Below the pieces are notes generated by a model, which did not search any database, was not told where the DNA came from, and saw only the letters and a program-made list of their open reading frames with translations. DNA of 53,728 bases from an uncultured Turicimonas sp. (GTDB lineage: Bacteria; Pseudomonadota; Gammaproteobacteria; Burkholderiales; Burkholderiaceae_F), in NCBI GenBank assembly GCA_947854175.1, contig CANTYJ010000095.1, positions 1 to 53,728 of the forward strand. The letters run 5' to 3'. This document shows, one piece after another, positions 1 through 10,483 of this stretch. The position numbers and the translations under genes are program-made. Numbering within the stretch: the first letter of the stretch is position 1; each line of letters begins with the position of its first letter.

Positions 1-59
1 AGGGATTCAAAATCCCTCGCCCAACAAGCGTGAGAGTTCGAGTCTCTCCCCGGGCACCA
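1..59 (+). tRNA. tRNA-Leu(CAA), 3' part only
   Basis: The window opens inside this tRNA. The anticodon arm AGGGA-TTCAAAA-TCCCT gives anticodon CAA, which reads TTG. A long variable arm follows, as in class II tRNAs such as Leu, then a T arm (GAGAG-TTCGAGT-CTCTC), the acceptor 3' strand and an encoded CCA at 57-59. The 5' half lies outside the window. Confidence 0.9.
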
Positions 60-71
60 ACAATACGCCAG

Positions 72-104
72 AAAGTCGAATGGGTCGGTTTTGCCGACTT
101 TTTT
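72..104 (+). terminator. Rho-independent terminator behind tRNA-Leu
   Basis: The outer arms AAAGTCG (72-78) and CGACTTT (95-101) can pair, or alternatively an inner GTCGG/CCGAC hairpin (84-88 with 94-98) forms. A run of T ends at 104. It sits 13 nt behind the tRNA CCA, as expected for its terminator. Confidence 0.75.
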
Positions 105-417
105 ATTTCCTGTAAAGCGCAGATTTCTGCAGATTTTGATGCGATAGGATCAAAACAGTATCAGCACCGTAAACGGACTTAATTCAAATCGGCTTGAATC
201 AATTATCTTTAAGCTTCCTCTGTAAATTTAAACAACGATTGTAATGTCCTCTTGTTTAAAGGCAACCTTGCAAAATTGTCAAAAAGGTAACCCCTCCTCA
301 CTCAAGAAATTCTGAAGAAAAGCGTTCAAAGACGAGATTATGGATGTAGACAGACATAATTTTGTACCCAAACGCTTTTCAGATTTCAATATTCAATTAG
401 AGGTTAGCATCAGGTTT
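105..417. other. Intergenic stretch, no gene seen
   Basis: About 310 bases between the tRNA-Leu terminator and the 3' end of the broken hydrolase gene. I see no recognisable reading frame, RNA gene or repeat. The open frame on the plus strand from 340 is the antisense of the hydrolase pseudogene. Confidence 0.5.
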
Positions 418-1412
418 CTATGCAGAATTATCTTTATTTTCTTTAGGTTTTCCAAGTTTCTGCGTGAAGAAGTCAACAACGGTATTAATAACAATAGGTT
501 GATACCAAGAGATATCGCCGTGTTTTGCTCCTTAGAGAACAATGTACCGTACATCCTGATTCTTTGCTTTCAAGGCATTAAACATTTGAACACTTTGCAC
601 TGGGCTGACCAATGTATCTTTACTTCCATGCATCAGGAGATAAGGCGGTTCATTTCCGTCGACATGTCCAATAGGACTAGCTTCAAGTGCTTTTTTAGGA
701 TCTGCCTCTATAGAAGCACTCGGGAATGTGTTTAATGCCGGCCCGTTAACAAGAAATGCTTGAGTAACAGCAGGCGATTCATGAACTTTGCTGAGGTTTT
801 CCGGAAATCCCGCACCGATATTTTTCAAATCAGAGATACCATATAAAGAGACGACAGCCTGGACATCAGAAGATTGATTTAGATAATCACCTTTGTCAAA
901 CTATTTTCACCGTTAGTCGCACCGGTTATTTGGGATAAATAACCGCTGGCTGAGTCTCCTAAGACGCCGAAACGTTCAAGGTCTATGCCATATTCTTTGG
1001 TGTGAGCCCGCAGAAAACGTACAGCAGCTTTAGCATCTTCAAGAAGTGCCGGGAATTTGTTAGGAACAACACGATATTCTGTAGCAGCTACTACGAAACC
1101 GGCCTTTGCTAATGACATGCGCATCTCCGTAAACTTTTCGTAATCAGACGTGGTAAAACCGCGCCCCGGAATATATATAACAGCAGGTTTTAATTTGTCA
1201 TCACGAGGTACCATGACGCTCATTCTCATTCCACGGTTTGAACGGGTACCTTTTATTTGAGAATAAATGATTCCGGACAACGAATCTATCTGTCCGTTTT
1301 CAAACTGTGGTGTAAGAACTTCTGCTCCTTCTGTTAGAGCTAAGTTTGAAGCAATAGTGTGCGTTGAAAAAACAGCAAAAGCACCGGTCAGTAAAGTTTT
1401 TATAATATTCAA
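418..1412 (-). pseudogene. Exported alpha/beta hydrolase (esterase/lipase type), frameshifted and with an internal stop
   Basis: Read on the minus strand this is one alpha/beta hydrolase of the Abhydrolase_3/BD-FAE kind. It has a signal-like N terminus, a nucleophile elbow GDSASG, an Asp in the segment GSKDTLVS and a His in GAKHGD. The frame breaks near 895-900: after GEN the homologous reading continues one base over as FDKGDYLNQSS. A TAA at about 533-535 then separates YIVL from GAKHGD in the same frame, so the catalytic His lies beyond the stop. Reading through, the protein would end at 418. The likely start is TTG at 1412 with GGAAG six bases upstream; an in-frame start at 1499 would put an unlikely extension before the signal peptide. 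Two independent lesions argue for a true pseudogene. The former substrate is unknown. Confidence 0.82.
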
Positions 1413-1560
1413 AGTGTTGCTTCCAAAATAGAATATAGCTTTATTATTAAACCATTGATTCCGTCTCAATATTTTTGGCAGATAAGTTTGAAGATTCACT
1501 GTTCATCAATAACAATAAAGAGCTATAAACAGTGTAATTCTGTATTTTGGAAGTTGTAGA

Positions 1561-1636
1561 TGGTGCCGGCAAGAGGACTTGAACCTCCGACCTTCGCATT
1601 ACGAATGCGCTGCTCTACCAACTGAGCTATGCCGGC
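1561..1636 (-). tRNA. tRNA-Thr(CGT)
   Basis: On the minus strand the sequence folds as a 76-nt tRNA with acceptor GCCGGCA/TGCCGGC, D arm GCTC-AGTTGGTA-GAGC and anticodon loop TTCGTAA. The anticodon CGT reads ACG. The CCA is encoded (1561-1563). It closely resembles the enterobacterial thrW type. Confidence 0.95.
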
Positions 1637-1776
1637 ACTCAAGCAGAAATGAGATTATATCGCATAAAAACGGATTAAAAATTAATGCTCAAACGAGCCG
1701 ACAACTATAAAAATTGTAACTTTGGCGATTTTGAATTTGGTTAACCTATATCATTACAAAAAAGAGAAAAAAGAGC

Positions 1777-2289
1777 ATGGAACATAAACTTCGGACAATT
1801 AATTTATGTTTGCCTGATGAGGCTGAAACAGAGAAATTTGGACATACGGTTGCCAAAGCATTAAAAACCTTTACCAAAGAAATTGATTCTGAGGGTTTCG
1901 TTATTCGGTTGGACGGTGATTTAGGAGCCGGCAAAACAACTTTGACCAGGGCTATCTTGAGAGGACTGGGCTATGAAAGAAGAGTAAAGAGCCCGACGTT
2001 CGCACTTTTAGAGCAATACAACTTAGATTCTTTTTTATTAAATCATTTCGATTTTTATCGTTTTGAAACACCTGAAGAATTTGATGAGGCAGGTTTCAGG
2101 GATAATTACGGCCCCGGTCAAGTCACTATTTCGGAATGGACCCAAAAAGCAGAGCCTTTTGTCCCGGATGCAGATATCCAAATAGTGTTAAGAAACGGAT
2201 CGAATGATATCTCCAGAGAGGGTGAGATATTGGCTATTTCCAATAAAGGAGAAAGATTTTTGGAAGAGGTGAAAAATGACAGGAGTTAA
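1777..2289 (+). CDS. tsaE: TsaE, ATPase for tRNA threonylcarbamoyladenosine synthesis
   Basis: A small cytoplasmic P-loop ATPase of the TsaE (YjeE) family, 170 aa, about family length. TsaE works with TsaB and TsaD to place t6A at position 37 of ANN-reading tRNAs. Visible motifs are the Walker A loop GDLGAGKTT (residues 47-55), the family motif HFDFYRF (about 90-96), and SEW (about 118-120). The Sua5-type enzyme that makes the threonylcarbamoyl-AMP substrate is also in this window (12221-13216). The stop codon overlaps the start of the amidase gene by 14 nt, so the two are translationally coupled; tsaE next to an N-acetylmuramoyl-L-alanine amidase is a common proteobacterial order. Confidence 0.95.
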   Translation: MEHKLRTINLCLPDEAETEKFGHTVAKALKTFTKEIDSEGFVIRLDGDLGAGKTTLTRAILRGLGYERRVKSPTFALLEQYNLDSFLLNHFDFYRFETPEEFDEAGFRDNYGPGQVTISEWTQKAEPFVPDADIQIVLRNGSNDISREGEILAISNKGERFLEEVKNDRS

Positions 2290-3709
2290 CCGCCGTGATG
2301 TTGTTATGGGAACGGCTGGATTCCTAATTTTTTCTTTATTACCGGTCTCGAAAGCACAGGCTGCTCAGTTACTTGATGTAAGAATGTGGCCGGCCCCTGA
2401 ATACACTCGAATCACGTTGGAACATGATGTTCCGATGAGGTTTAAGTATAGTGTTATCAGAAATGGTAACCCTATCAGAATGGTTGTCGATGTTGAAGGA
2501 TTAAAACTTACCGATAAACTTAAACAACTGGTGGCAAAGACTCAACCGAATGATCCTTACGTTTCCGGTATTACAGCTTCCCAGCTCAATTCCAAGACGG
2601 TGCGTCTTGTGATCTCGTTTAAAACAGAAATCGATCCTCAAGTTTTTTCATTGAAGCCGTTTGGTGAATATAAATACCGGCTGGTATTTGATATATATCC
2701 TGCGGTACAGAAGGACCCGATTATGGCTTTGATCCAGAAAGAAGAGTCAGAGCCTGATGCAATTGAAAAACTTTTAGCTCAGGTTGCCGAAGGCCAGCAA
2801 AGAATGGAAGAAAACCGTTTGGAGGCCGAGCACGATTCTATCGGAGAGCTGATTGCCGGGATTTCTTCAGGAACGGTTGTTCCGATGAAACCGGAAGACG
2901 TAGGTCCCTCAAAACCGGCTCCTAAGGCTCCTGCATCTAAAAAAGATTCCGGAAAACCGGCAACAACTGTGACAAAGAAAAAACCAAGTACTCCGAAAAG
3001 AACAGTGCGTGAGCGGGTTTTGGTTGTGATGATTGATCCTGGGCATGGAGGAGAAGATCCGGGTGCGGTCGGAAGACGGTACCGAACGCATGAAAAAACA
3101 GTCGTTCTTTCAATTGCAAAGATACTGGCAGCTGAACTAAACCGTACCAGAGGATTCAAAGCATTGCTGACCAGAGACAGGGACTATTTTGTCCCGTTGA
3201 ACCGCCGGGTTCAAAAGGCAAGAGCAGCAAAAGCCGACTTTTTTGTTTCTATTCATGCAGATGCATGGATTAAAGCATCTGCCAGAGGATCATCAATTTT
3301 TGCATTAAATACGCGTGGGCGTGTATCTTCACAAAACCGTTGGTTAGCTAAAAACCAGAACAATGCTGACTTAATCGGGGGCGTTAACGTCACCACGAAA
3401 GATAAAAGAATTGCCAAAATTTTGTTGGATATGTCTTTTTCTGCTCAGGTTTCAGACAGTCTGGTGTACGGGAAGAAAATTCTGACGGAGTTATCGAAAA
3501 TCAATAAACTGCATAAGTCACATGTCGAACAGGCAAATTTTGCAGTTTTAAAGGCTCCTGATATTCCTTCTGTTTTGGTTGAAACTGCGTTTCTATCGAA
3601 TCCTGAAGAAGAGAGAAAGCTGAGGACAAGGACTTTCCAGAGAAAGTTAGCCTGCGCTATCGGTAACGGTATTCTGAAGAGTTTCGGAAGAACGGGAACC
3701 TTGGGCTAA
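2276..3709 (+). CDS. amiC: N-acetylmuramoyl-L-alanine amidase, AmiC type
   Basis: A periplasmic zinc amidase that cuts the bond between N-acetylmuramic acid and L-Ala during septum splitting. The N terminus carries NRRDVVMG followed by a hydrophobic stretch ending in AQA, which looks like a Tat signal peptide; E. coli AmiA and AmiC are Tat substrates. An AMIN domain occupies about residues 30-145, then a Lys/Pro-rich linker (about 200-245), then the Amidase_3 domain. Expected zinc ligands and catalytic residues are in place: His in DPGHGG (about 257), Glu in THEK (about 272), His in SIHAD (about 326) and Glu in VETAFLSN (about 435). At 477 aa the length is normal. AmiB versus AmiC cannot be separated with certainty; the AMIN domain and absence of LysM favour AmiC. 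Confidence 0.93.
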   Translation: MTGVNRRDVVMGTAGFLIFSLLPVSKAQAAQLLDVRMWPAPEYTRITLEHDVPMRFKYSVIRNGNPIRMVVDVEGLKLTDKLKQLVAKTQPNDPYVSGITASQLNSKTVRLVISFKTEIDPQVFSLKPFGEYKYRLVFDIYPAVQKDPIMALIQKEESEPDAIEKLLAQVAEGQQRMEENRLEAEHDSIGELIAGISSGTVVPMKPEDVGPSKPAPKAPASKKDSGKPATTVTKKKPSTPKRTVRERVLVVMIDPGHGGEDPGAVGRRYRTHEKTVVLSIAKILAAELNRTRGFKALLTRDRDYFVPLNRRVQKARAAKADFFVSIHADAWIKASARGSSIFALNTRGRVSSQNRWLAKNQNNADLIGGVNVTTKDKRIAKILLDMSFSAQVSDSLVYGKKILTELSKINKLHKSHVEQANFAVLKAPDIPSVLVETAFLSNPEEERKLRTRTFQRKLACAIGNGILKSFGRTGTLG

Positions 3710-3831
3710 ACGATTTATTGGGACATAAATTGGTTTGAATTAAGAGCCAATTGCCAACAAATTGATAGTAGAACAACTGATTTAGTTTAAAATTGTTCAA
3801 TCGTTTTTCCTTATAAGAGTTGGAGAGAAGC

Positions 3832-4899
3832 ATGGCACTCGTCTCGTTGCGTCAATTATTGGATCACGCAGCTGAAAATAACTATGGAATTCCTGCTTTT
3901 AACGTAAATAACCTTGAGCAGGTTCAGGCAATTATGCAAGCGGCTAGTGAAGTCAATGCTCCTGTCATTATGCAGGCTTCAGCAGGAGCCCGTAAATATG
4001 CCGGAGAAAAGTTTTTAGAGCATTTAATCAAGGCGGCTATAGAAACATATCCTGAAATTCCTGTATGTATGCACCAGGATCACGGTCAGAGTCCGAGTGT
4101 CTGTCAAGGCGCAATTAACCTCGGTTTCTCATCAGTCATGATGGATGGCTCTCTCATGAGTGACGGAAAGACCATTTCGACTTTTGATTACAACGTTAAA
4201 GTCACAAAAGAAGTAGTCGACATGGCTCATAAAGTCGGCGTTTCTGTCGAAGGTGAACTTGGCTGTTTAGGTTCCCTTGAAACTATGAAGGGAGACAAAG
4301 AAGACGGGCACGGAACTGATGCCACAATGACAAAGGATCAGTTATTGACAGATCCTGAACAGGCCGCAGAGTTTGTTAAAGAAACTCAAGTCGATGCTCT
4401 TGCAATTGCAATAGGTACTAGCCACGGTGCCTATAAATTTACAAGAAAGCCAACAGGCGACATTCTCTCTATTCAGAGAGTTAAAGAAATTCACGCCCGC
4501 ATCCCAAATACTCATTTGGTTATGCATGGTTCATCTTCAGTTCCTCAGGAATATCTTGAAGAAATCCGCAAATACGGCGGCCAATTTAAGACAACTTATG
4601 GTGTTCCTGTTGAAGAAATTGTTGAAGCCATTAAATACGGAGTCAGAAAAGTCAATATTGACACTGACATTCGCTTGGCTATGACAGCAGCTATCAGAAG
4701 ATACTTCACCGAAAATCCGGAAGCCTTTGATCCGAGAGCATATCTGAAAGTAGCAAAACAGGCATCGGTGGAAATGTGCAAATCCCGCTATTTGGCTTTT
4801 GGTTGCGAAGGACAAGCCTCTAAGATTAAGCCGTTACCTTTATCTGAAATGGCTAAGCTTTATTCCGAAGGCGTTCTTAAGCAGAAAGTAAACTTCTAA
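3832..4899 (+). CDS. fba: Fructose-bisphosphate aldolase, class II
   Basis: A zinc-dependent class II aldolase of glycolysis and gluconeogenesis, interconverting fructose 1,6-bisphosphate with glyceraldehyde 3-phosphate and dihydroxyacetone phosphate. From the ATG at 3832 the protein is 355 aa, typical for the class IIB/CbbA-like group. Motifs: QDHGQS with Asp and His near residues 83-84, EGELGCLG near 142, GTSHGAYK with a zinc His near 198, HGSSS near 232 and NIDTDIR. An in-frame TTG at 3820 would overlap the ribosome binding site GGAGAG (3822-3827), so ATG 3832 is the better start. It runs in the same direction as dgkA, whose start lies 10 nt behind its stop. Confidence 0.95.
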   Translation: MALVSLRQLLDHAAENNYGIPAFNVNNLEQVQAIMQAASEVNAPVIMQASAGARKYAGEKFLEHLIKAAIETYPEIPVCMHQDHGQSPSVCQGAINLGFSSVMMDGSLMSDGKTISTFDYNVKVTKEVVDMAHKVGVSVEGELGCLGSLETMKGDKEDGHGTDATMTKDQLLTDPEQAAEFVKETQVDALAIAIGTSHGAYKFTRKPTGDILSIQRVKEIHARIPNTHLVMHGSSSVPQEYLEEIRKYGGQFKTTYGVPVEEIVEAIKYGVRKVNIDTDIRLAMTAAIRRYFTENPEAFDPRAYLKVAKQASVEMCKSRYLAFGCEGQASKIKPLPLSEMAKLYSEGVLKQKVNF

Positions 4900-4909
4900 T
4901 CAAAGAACT

Positions 4910-5308
4910 ATGCAGAAGCAGCCACAAGATGCATCCGAATTAAAAGGTAAGTCCGGAGTGACTCGCCTCATCAATGCTGCCAAGTATTCAAAACAAGGCT
5001 TTGTCGCCGGTTGGAAATCAGAAGAAGCATTAAGACAGGAGGTCATCCTCGCCTGTATCATGATTCCTGTTGCGGTGCTTCTACCAATCAGTTACACCGA
5101 TCGCTTGATGCTGATTGCACCCGTTTTCATTGTTTTGATTGTTGAGGTTCTGAACTCAGCAATTGAAGCCGTGGTAGACAGATTTGGCGGTGAGATTCAT
5201 CCGCTTTCGGGGAAAGCAAAAGATTTAGGAAGCTTGGCTGTTTTGCTTGCTTTGATTTTATGTGCTGTCGTCTGGGTGACGATACTTTCAGCAAATTTTC
5301 TCTTTTAG
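4910..5308 (+). CDS. dgkA: Diacylglycerol kinase
   Basis: An inner-membrane trimeric kinase that phosphorylates diacylglycerol released during osmoregulated glucan and lipid recycling. At 132 aa it is the usual size. Three hydrophobic helices fall at about residues 45-62, 67-87 and 106-128. The active-site segment VEVLNSAIEAVVDR with its conserved Asn and Glu residues, followed by AKDLGSLAV, is diagnostic. It follows fba after 10 nt and is closed by a strong hairpin at 5331-5350. Confidence 0.94.
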   Translation: MQKQPQDASELKGKSGVTRLINAAKYSKQGFVAGWKSEEALRQEVILACIMIPVAVLLPISYTDRLMLIAPVFIVLIVEVLNSAIEAVVDRFGGEIHPLSGKAKDLGSLAVLLALILCAVVWVTILSANFLF

Positions 5309-5325
5309 ATTCAGGTAGTAAATAA

Positions 5326-5355
5326 AGAAAACGGCAACCTCGGTTGCCGTTTTGC
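5326..5355. terminator. Bidirectional terminator between dgkA and purB
   Basis: Perfect 8-bp stem ACGGCAAC (5331-5338) and GTTGCCGT (5343-5350) with a 4-nt loop. T-rich sequence follows on the plus side and A-rich sequence precedes it, so it can serve the convergent dgkA and purB genes. Confidence 0.8.
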
Positions 5356-5367
5356 CATTAAGAAATA

Positions 5368-6738
<1,371 letters not shown>

Positions 6739-6815
6739 TTACCAATAGGTCAACAAAAGATGCCTTATTCTAAACAATGAAGAGACATCTTTCGTTGGCT
6801 TTGACAAAATTTCGA

Positions 6816-7310
6816 CTAAAGGACAATCGGTTTATTCGGAAGCGGGTCCTGAACTTCTTTGTTCGGGAAAGGATGAGAAAGCACGCTGGCTAATTCCACA
6901 ATGGCGTCACAAATGCCTTCCTGGTATTGCTTCTTTTTGAATTTCTCTCCCATGTTGTAGACAATCTCATCGAGTTGCTGCTGTTTAAAAACTCTGGCTG
7001 CCGCTCTATCAAGAACAAGCTCAATGGCGTGGTCCGAAAGATTAAGGTAGATCAGAACACCATTATTATCTTCTGTGTCCCAGACGCGGTATTGTGCAAA
7101 TAGCTGTTCTGCTCTGGTGTGAGCGCTTTCGTTTGCATTGAGAACGTCCATCGGCAGACTTCTTTCGATGATGACTTCAAACTCTGCAGAGGTTGTGCAC
7201 TCAGCTTCTTCGATAGTTTTGGAGATTACATCCAAGGAAGATTCCGGAAATGAATATTTTACGGGCACTGAAGACAGGGCCCAATGTTTCAAGGTTCTAA
7301 GTACACTCAT
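6816..7310 (-). CDS. TPM-domain membrane-associated protein
   Basis: A TPM_phosphatase (TPM) domain protein of 164 aa with no signal peptide. The domain runs over about residues 20-140, with the family-like stretch AQYRVWDTEDNNGVLIYLNL in its middle. The name of the family comes from a plant thylakoid acid phosphatase; the bacterial role is not settled. The start chosen is the ATG at 7310, which shares one base with the stop of the upstream gene and lies six bases behind GGAGG; an ATG at 7316 would sit directly on that ribosome binding site. It is the last gene of a lemA-TPM-TPM operon. Confidence 0.85.
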   Translation of the reverse strand: MSVLRTLKHWALSSVPVKYSFPESSLDVISKTIEEAECTTSAEFEVIIERSLPMDVLNANESAHTRAEQLFAQYRVWDTEDNNGVLIYLNLSDHAIELVLDRAAARVFKQQQLDEIVYNMGEKFKKKQYQEGICDAIVELASVLSHPFPNKEVQDPLPNKPIVL

Positions 7311-8290
7311 TACCATCCTCCGCTTGCACCGCCACCGGCTGCGTCACCACCGCCACCGGAAGAAGGCCCGCTGTCTGAGCTACCACCGAAGCCCCCACCA
7401 CCGAAACCTCCTCCAAAGCCGCCGCCAAATCCTCCGAAACCACCAAATCCTGAGTCAGAGCCAAAGCGGCGATTTCTGCGGTTATTCATACGGGCTGTGC
7501 GTCTGGCACCTGCTTCAAGGACTTCGGTAGGCACCATTAGACTGGCAAACATGACCAAGGCTCCGATGATAACGCCCGCAATAATAGACTGCATGATAAA
7601 AGCGCCCAAGGCACCGACCAGGACTCCGGCCAAAGGAGCTGATTTTTTACCCAGCAACTGTCTTAACATCATGGTCATGACAAAACCGATGAAGATGATT
7701 GCAACCCATGGCTCATCCCACAAGGGCTCGCCATTCATTTCCAGCCCCGTGCGTTCAGTCTTGGCTTCCGGAGGAGGCAATCCTTCGCCTTGGATCTGTT
7801 TGAAAATAAGATCTAGTCCCTGATTGATGCCCTGATAATAATTATCAGCTTTGAAATTAGGTAAGACAGCTTCCTGCAGAATGCGGTTCGCAGTTACGTC
7901 AGGAATTGCTCCTTCAAGAGCACGCATCACATCAATTCTGACCCTGTGATCGTTGAGAGCGACGACAAAGAGGAGGCCGTCACCGACTCCTTTGCGTCCC
8001 GGTTTCCACTCAGCTCCTATACGATGAGCAAAGTCCTCAATCGGCTCTCCGTTGGTAGTGGGGACGACAACTACACAAACCTGACTTCCGACTTTTTTCT
8101 CAAAATCTGCAAGTTTATTTTCCAGAGCACTACGTTGCTGCGGCGTAAAAAGTCCTGCAGTATCTGTGACATAGTCAAACTTCGGTACAGGAATAAGTTC
8201 CTGTGAAAAAGCTGAACTACACCACAGGAAGAATGAGAGCAGTATGGCCAGAACAGAGTAGCCAATACTATTTTTGTTTGCTTGTACCAA
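7310..8290 (-). CDS. YgcG-like TPM-domain protein with glycine-rich C terminus
   Basis: A 326-aa exported membrane protein. It has a signal peptide (about 1-29, ending AFS), a periplasmic TPM domain (about 35-155, with GVGDGLLFVVAL and RIDVMRALEGAIPD), hydrophobic helices near 190-210 and 218-250, and a C-terminal tail made almost wholly of Gly, Phe and Ser. This is the layout of YgcG-type proteins found next to LemA. The start is TTG at 8290, inside the end of lemA by 23 nt, with GGTGG six bases upstream; no ATG precedes the signal peptide. Translation is thus coupled to lemA, and its stop is coupled to the next TPM gene. Molecular function is unknown. Confidence 0.87.
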   Translation of the reverse strand: MVQANKNSIGYSVLAILLSFFLWCSSAFSQELIPVPKFDYVTDTAGLFTPQQRSALENKLADFEKKVGSQVCVVVVPTTNGEPIEDFAHRIGAEWKPGRKGVGDGLLFVVALNDHRVRIDVMRALEGAIPDVTANRILQEAVLPNFKADNYYQGINQGLDLIFKQIQGEGLPPPEAKTERTGLEMNGEPLWDEPWVAIIFIGFVMTMMLRQLLGKKSAPLAGVLVGALGAFIMQSIIAGVIIGALVMFASLMVPTEVLEAGARRTARMNNRRNRRFGSDSGFGGFGGFGGGFGGGFGGGGFGGSSDSGPSSGGGGDAAGGGASGGW

Positions 8291-8876
8291 AATCGACCAC
8301 CGGCGGAGTTGTTACAGAAGCCTCATTAGCGACTGTGTATTGAGGTTTTTGTTTGTAACCCAGAATCTTGACCCAGATTAACTGTGGGAACTGTCTAATC
8401 CAGGTGTTATAGGTCTGGACTGTTTTGATGTAATTGTTTCTGGCAATTGCGATTCGATTTTCACAGCCTTCAAGCTGAACGCGCAATTCCTGGAAAGCTT
8501 TGTTGGACTGCAAAGTCGGATAACGTTCAACAGTGACCAGCAATCTGGAAAGTGCACTTCCGATTTCGCCTTGAGCTTTAGTGAACTTCTCAAAAGCCCC
8601 AGGATCGTTAAGTAATTCGGGAGTTGCCTGTATAGAAGTAGCTTTCGCACGGGCGTTGATAACCTCTGTCAAGGTTGATTTTTCGAAATCTGCTTCGCCC
8701 TTAACAGAGTTGACGACATTAGGAATTAAATCCGTACGTCTCTGATATTGGTTAATGACCTCACTCCAGGCGGCATTAACAGATTCGTCCATAGACTGGA
8801 GTTCATTGTATCCGCATCCTGTCAACAAAGAGCAGGACATTATCAAACTTAAGAAAAGAAGAATTAAGCGTTTCAT
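8268..8876 (-). CDS. lemA: LemA family lipoprotein
   Basis: A LemA-family protein of 202 aa. The N terminus is a lipoprotein signal with the lipobox LLTGC and acylated Cys 21. The LemA core follows, with VNAAWSEVINQYQRRTDLIPN (all but a few positions conserved in the family) and a mainly alpha-helical body. LemA is usually an inner-membrane protein with one N-terminal helix; here the helix is replaced by a lipobox, as in many betaproteobacteria. It heads an operon with two TPM-domain proteins, a very common partnership whose function has not been settled. Confidence 0.9.
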   Translation of the reverse strand: MKRLILLFLSLIMSCSLLTGCGYNELQSMDESVNAAWSEVINQYQRRTDLIPNVVNSVKGEADFEKSTLTEVINARAKATSIQATPELLNDPGAFEKFTKAQGEIGSALSRLLVTVERYPTLQSNKAFQELRVQLEGCENRIAIARNNYIKTVQTYNTWIRQFPQLIWVKILGYKQKPQYTVANEASVTTPPVVDFGTSKQK

Positions 8877-9093
8877 CTTATTTGAAGCTAAGGTTAATGA
8901 TTAGTAGTCATTTTAGATAAATACATAGAGACAGTTCATCATCTCTGCCCGTTTTGCCTCTTGATTTTTTCCATAAGAAAATAATTTTGAGATTTGGATG
9001 TGAGTCCGATGACTTTATTGCGGTATCCGGAAGTTCGATGTCAAGTGCAGAAAATAGCCGATAATTACCATTGACCGAACACGGGTGCATTCG

Positions 9094-9681
9094 ATGAAAA
9101 TTATTGATATTAGTAAAAATGTTGACGAGAAGACTCTTGTCTATCCGGGAGACACGCCATTTACGTTAAATTGGCTCACAGAGAGTCCGATTAAAACCTC
9201 TGAGATTCTGGTGACGCCTCATGTCGGAACACACATTGACGGACCAATGCATTTTGCTTTTTCAGATAAAGGAATCGGTAGCTACGACTTGCGCTATTTC
9301 GTCGGACCTTGCCTGGTTTTAGATGAGCAGACCTGCCTGGATCTAAAAAAGTTAAAAGAAGCATTTGATGTTCATCGTGAACATCATATACAAAAAGTAT
9401 TATTTAAATTCGACAGTACGGGCGGAATACCATTAGAGACGCTCGGCTATTTACAACTGAAAGGCGTCCATCTGATTGGAACAACTAATAATTCTGTGGA
9501 TGATGAGAAAAGCCACAGCTTTGAGGTTCACAAGGCAGCCTTGAAAGAACACATTTTTCTATTGGAAAATTTGGTTCTTGACGGTGTTAGCTGCGGAGTC
9601 TATCAATTGAGCGCAGTTCCTCTGAAATGGACTAAAGCAGAAGCTTCACCTGTACGGGCCTACCTTCTTGAATTTGAATAA
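9094..9681 (+). CDS. Cyclase-family metal hydrolase (kynurenine formamidase-like)
   Basis: A 195-aa member of the cyclase family (PF04199), which includes KynB kynurenine formamidase and other amidohydrolases with a binuclear metal site. The motif HxGTHxDxPxH is complete: His 43, His 47, Asp 49 and His 53. The C terminus has LLENLVLDGVSCGVYQL and SPVRAYLLEF, as in KynB. No other kynurenine pathway gene is nearby, so the substrate is unproven and I give no symbol. ATG 9094 (MKIIDIS) is preferred over a GTG at 9085 because the protein then starts like its relatives. The stop lies 7 nt from that of murI, which converges on it. Confidence 0.85.
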   Translation: MKIIDISKNVDEKTLVYPGDTPFTLNWLTESPIKTSEILVTPHVGTHIDGPMHFAFSDKGIGSYDLRYFVGPCLVLDEQTCLDLKKLKEAFDVHREHHIQKVLFKFDSTGGIPLETLGYLQLKGVHLIGTTNNSVDDEKSHSFEVHKAALKEHIFLLENLVLDGVSCGVYQLSAVPLKWTKAEASPVRAYLLEFE

Positions 9682-9688
9682 CCTAACT

Positions 9689-10483
9689 CTAAATATTGAG
9701 ATCGGTGACCTGACAAGCCTCTCCCCAGAGTAAATTCAATACGGCTTTGTTATTTTCAGTCAAGCCTGAGATAAAAAAACTTTCTTTTCCCTCTCCGGAG
9801 GAACGAAGAGCGTTATTCTTGGTTAAGCGGTTGCGGACCTCCCGGGCAACGGCAGGACTCGGATCGTAAAGCCGAACATGAGGGCCGAGCTGTTGTCCAA
9901 TCTGTTTTTTTAAAAAGGGATAATGAGTACAACCAAGAACAACAAAGTCGGCACCTGCCTCTTTAAAGGGAAGTGTGTATTTTTCTACCAAAGATCGAGT
10001 CGTCTCCGAGTCCCAATCACCTTTTTCAACACATTCCATTAAGCCGATACATTTAACTGAAATGACTTTTATTTTGTTGTCGGGATTGAATGTCCGGATT
10101 AATTTTTCGTAACGGGCACTCTCAATCGTTCTGGAGGTAGCCATTACTCCGACAGTGTCGGAGGCTGTCTCTTTAATGGCCGGTTTTAAAGCCGGTTCTA
10201 CACCGATGACAGGTAAAGAGATACGGCTCCTTAAGGTATCAATAGCAGCGGCAGTGGCGGTATTGCAGGCAATCACAATGGCTTTTGCCTTATGACTTAT
10301 CAGAAAGTCACTAATTTTGAGGACTCTATCGGTAATAAATTCAGGAGTTTGTTCTCCATACGGAGCGTGCCGACAATCGCCGATATAGACGAGGTTTTCC
10401 TGCGGAAGTACTTTGCGGATAGCCTTCATCACTGACAAACCGCCAAGTCCCGAGTCAAAAATACCGATGATTCCCTCGTTCAT
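9689..10483 (-). CDS. murI: Glutamate racemase
   Basis: A cofactor-independent racemase that makes D-glutamate for peptidoglycan. It is 264 aa, normal for MurI. Motifs: GIFDSGLGGLSV with Asp 10 and Ser 11, YIGDCRHAPYG, the first catalytic Cys 73 in ACNTAT and the second Cys 185 in GCTHYP. It is the last gene of a tightly packed minus-strand run (sua5, pseudouridine synthase, EamA transporter, murI). Its start overlaps the transporter stop by 4 nt (ATGA), pointing to translational coupling. Confidence 0.96.
   Translation of the reverse strand: MNEGIIGIFDSGLGGLSVMKAIRKVLPQENLVYIGDCRHAPYGEQTPEFITDRVLKISDFLISHKAKAIVIACNTATAAAIDTLRSRISLPVIGVEPALKPAIKETASDTVGVMATSRTIESARYEKLIRTFNPDNKIKVISVKCIGLMECVEKGDWDSETTRSLVEKYTLPFKEAGADFVVLGCTHYPFLKKQIGQQLGPHVRLYDPSPAVAREVRNRLTKNNALRSSGEGKESFFISGLTENNKAVLNLLWGEACQVTDLNI

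Noticed and set aside
340..735. Plus-strand open frame of 131 codons
   Set aside because: It is antisense to the hydrolase pseudogene and has no family likeness or ribosome binding site.
7284..7823. Pro-rich plus-strand open frame
   Set aside because: It is the complement of the glycine-rich tail of the YgcG-like protein.
8908..9090. 60-codon minus-strand frame between lemA and the cyclase gene
   Set aside because: No ribosome binding site or family; the region is a divergent promoter area.
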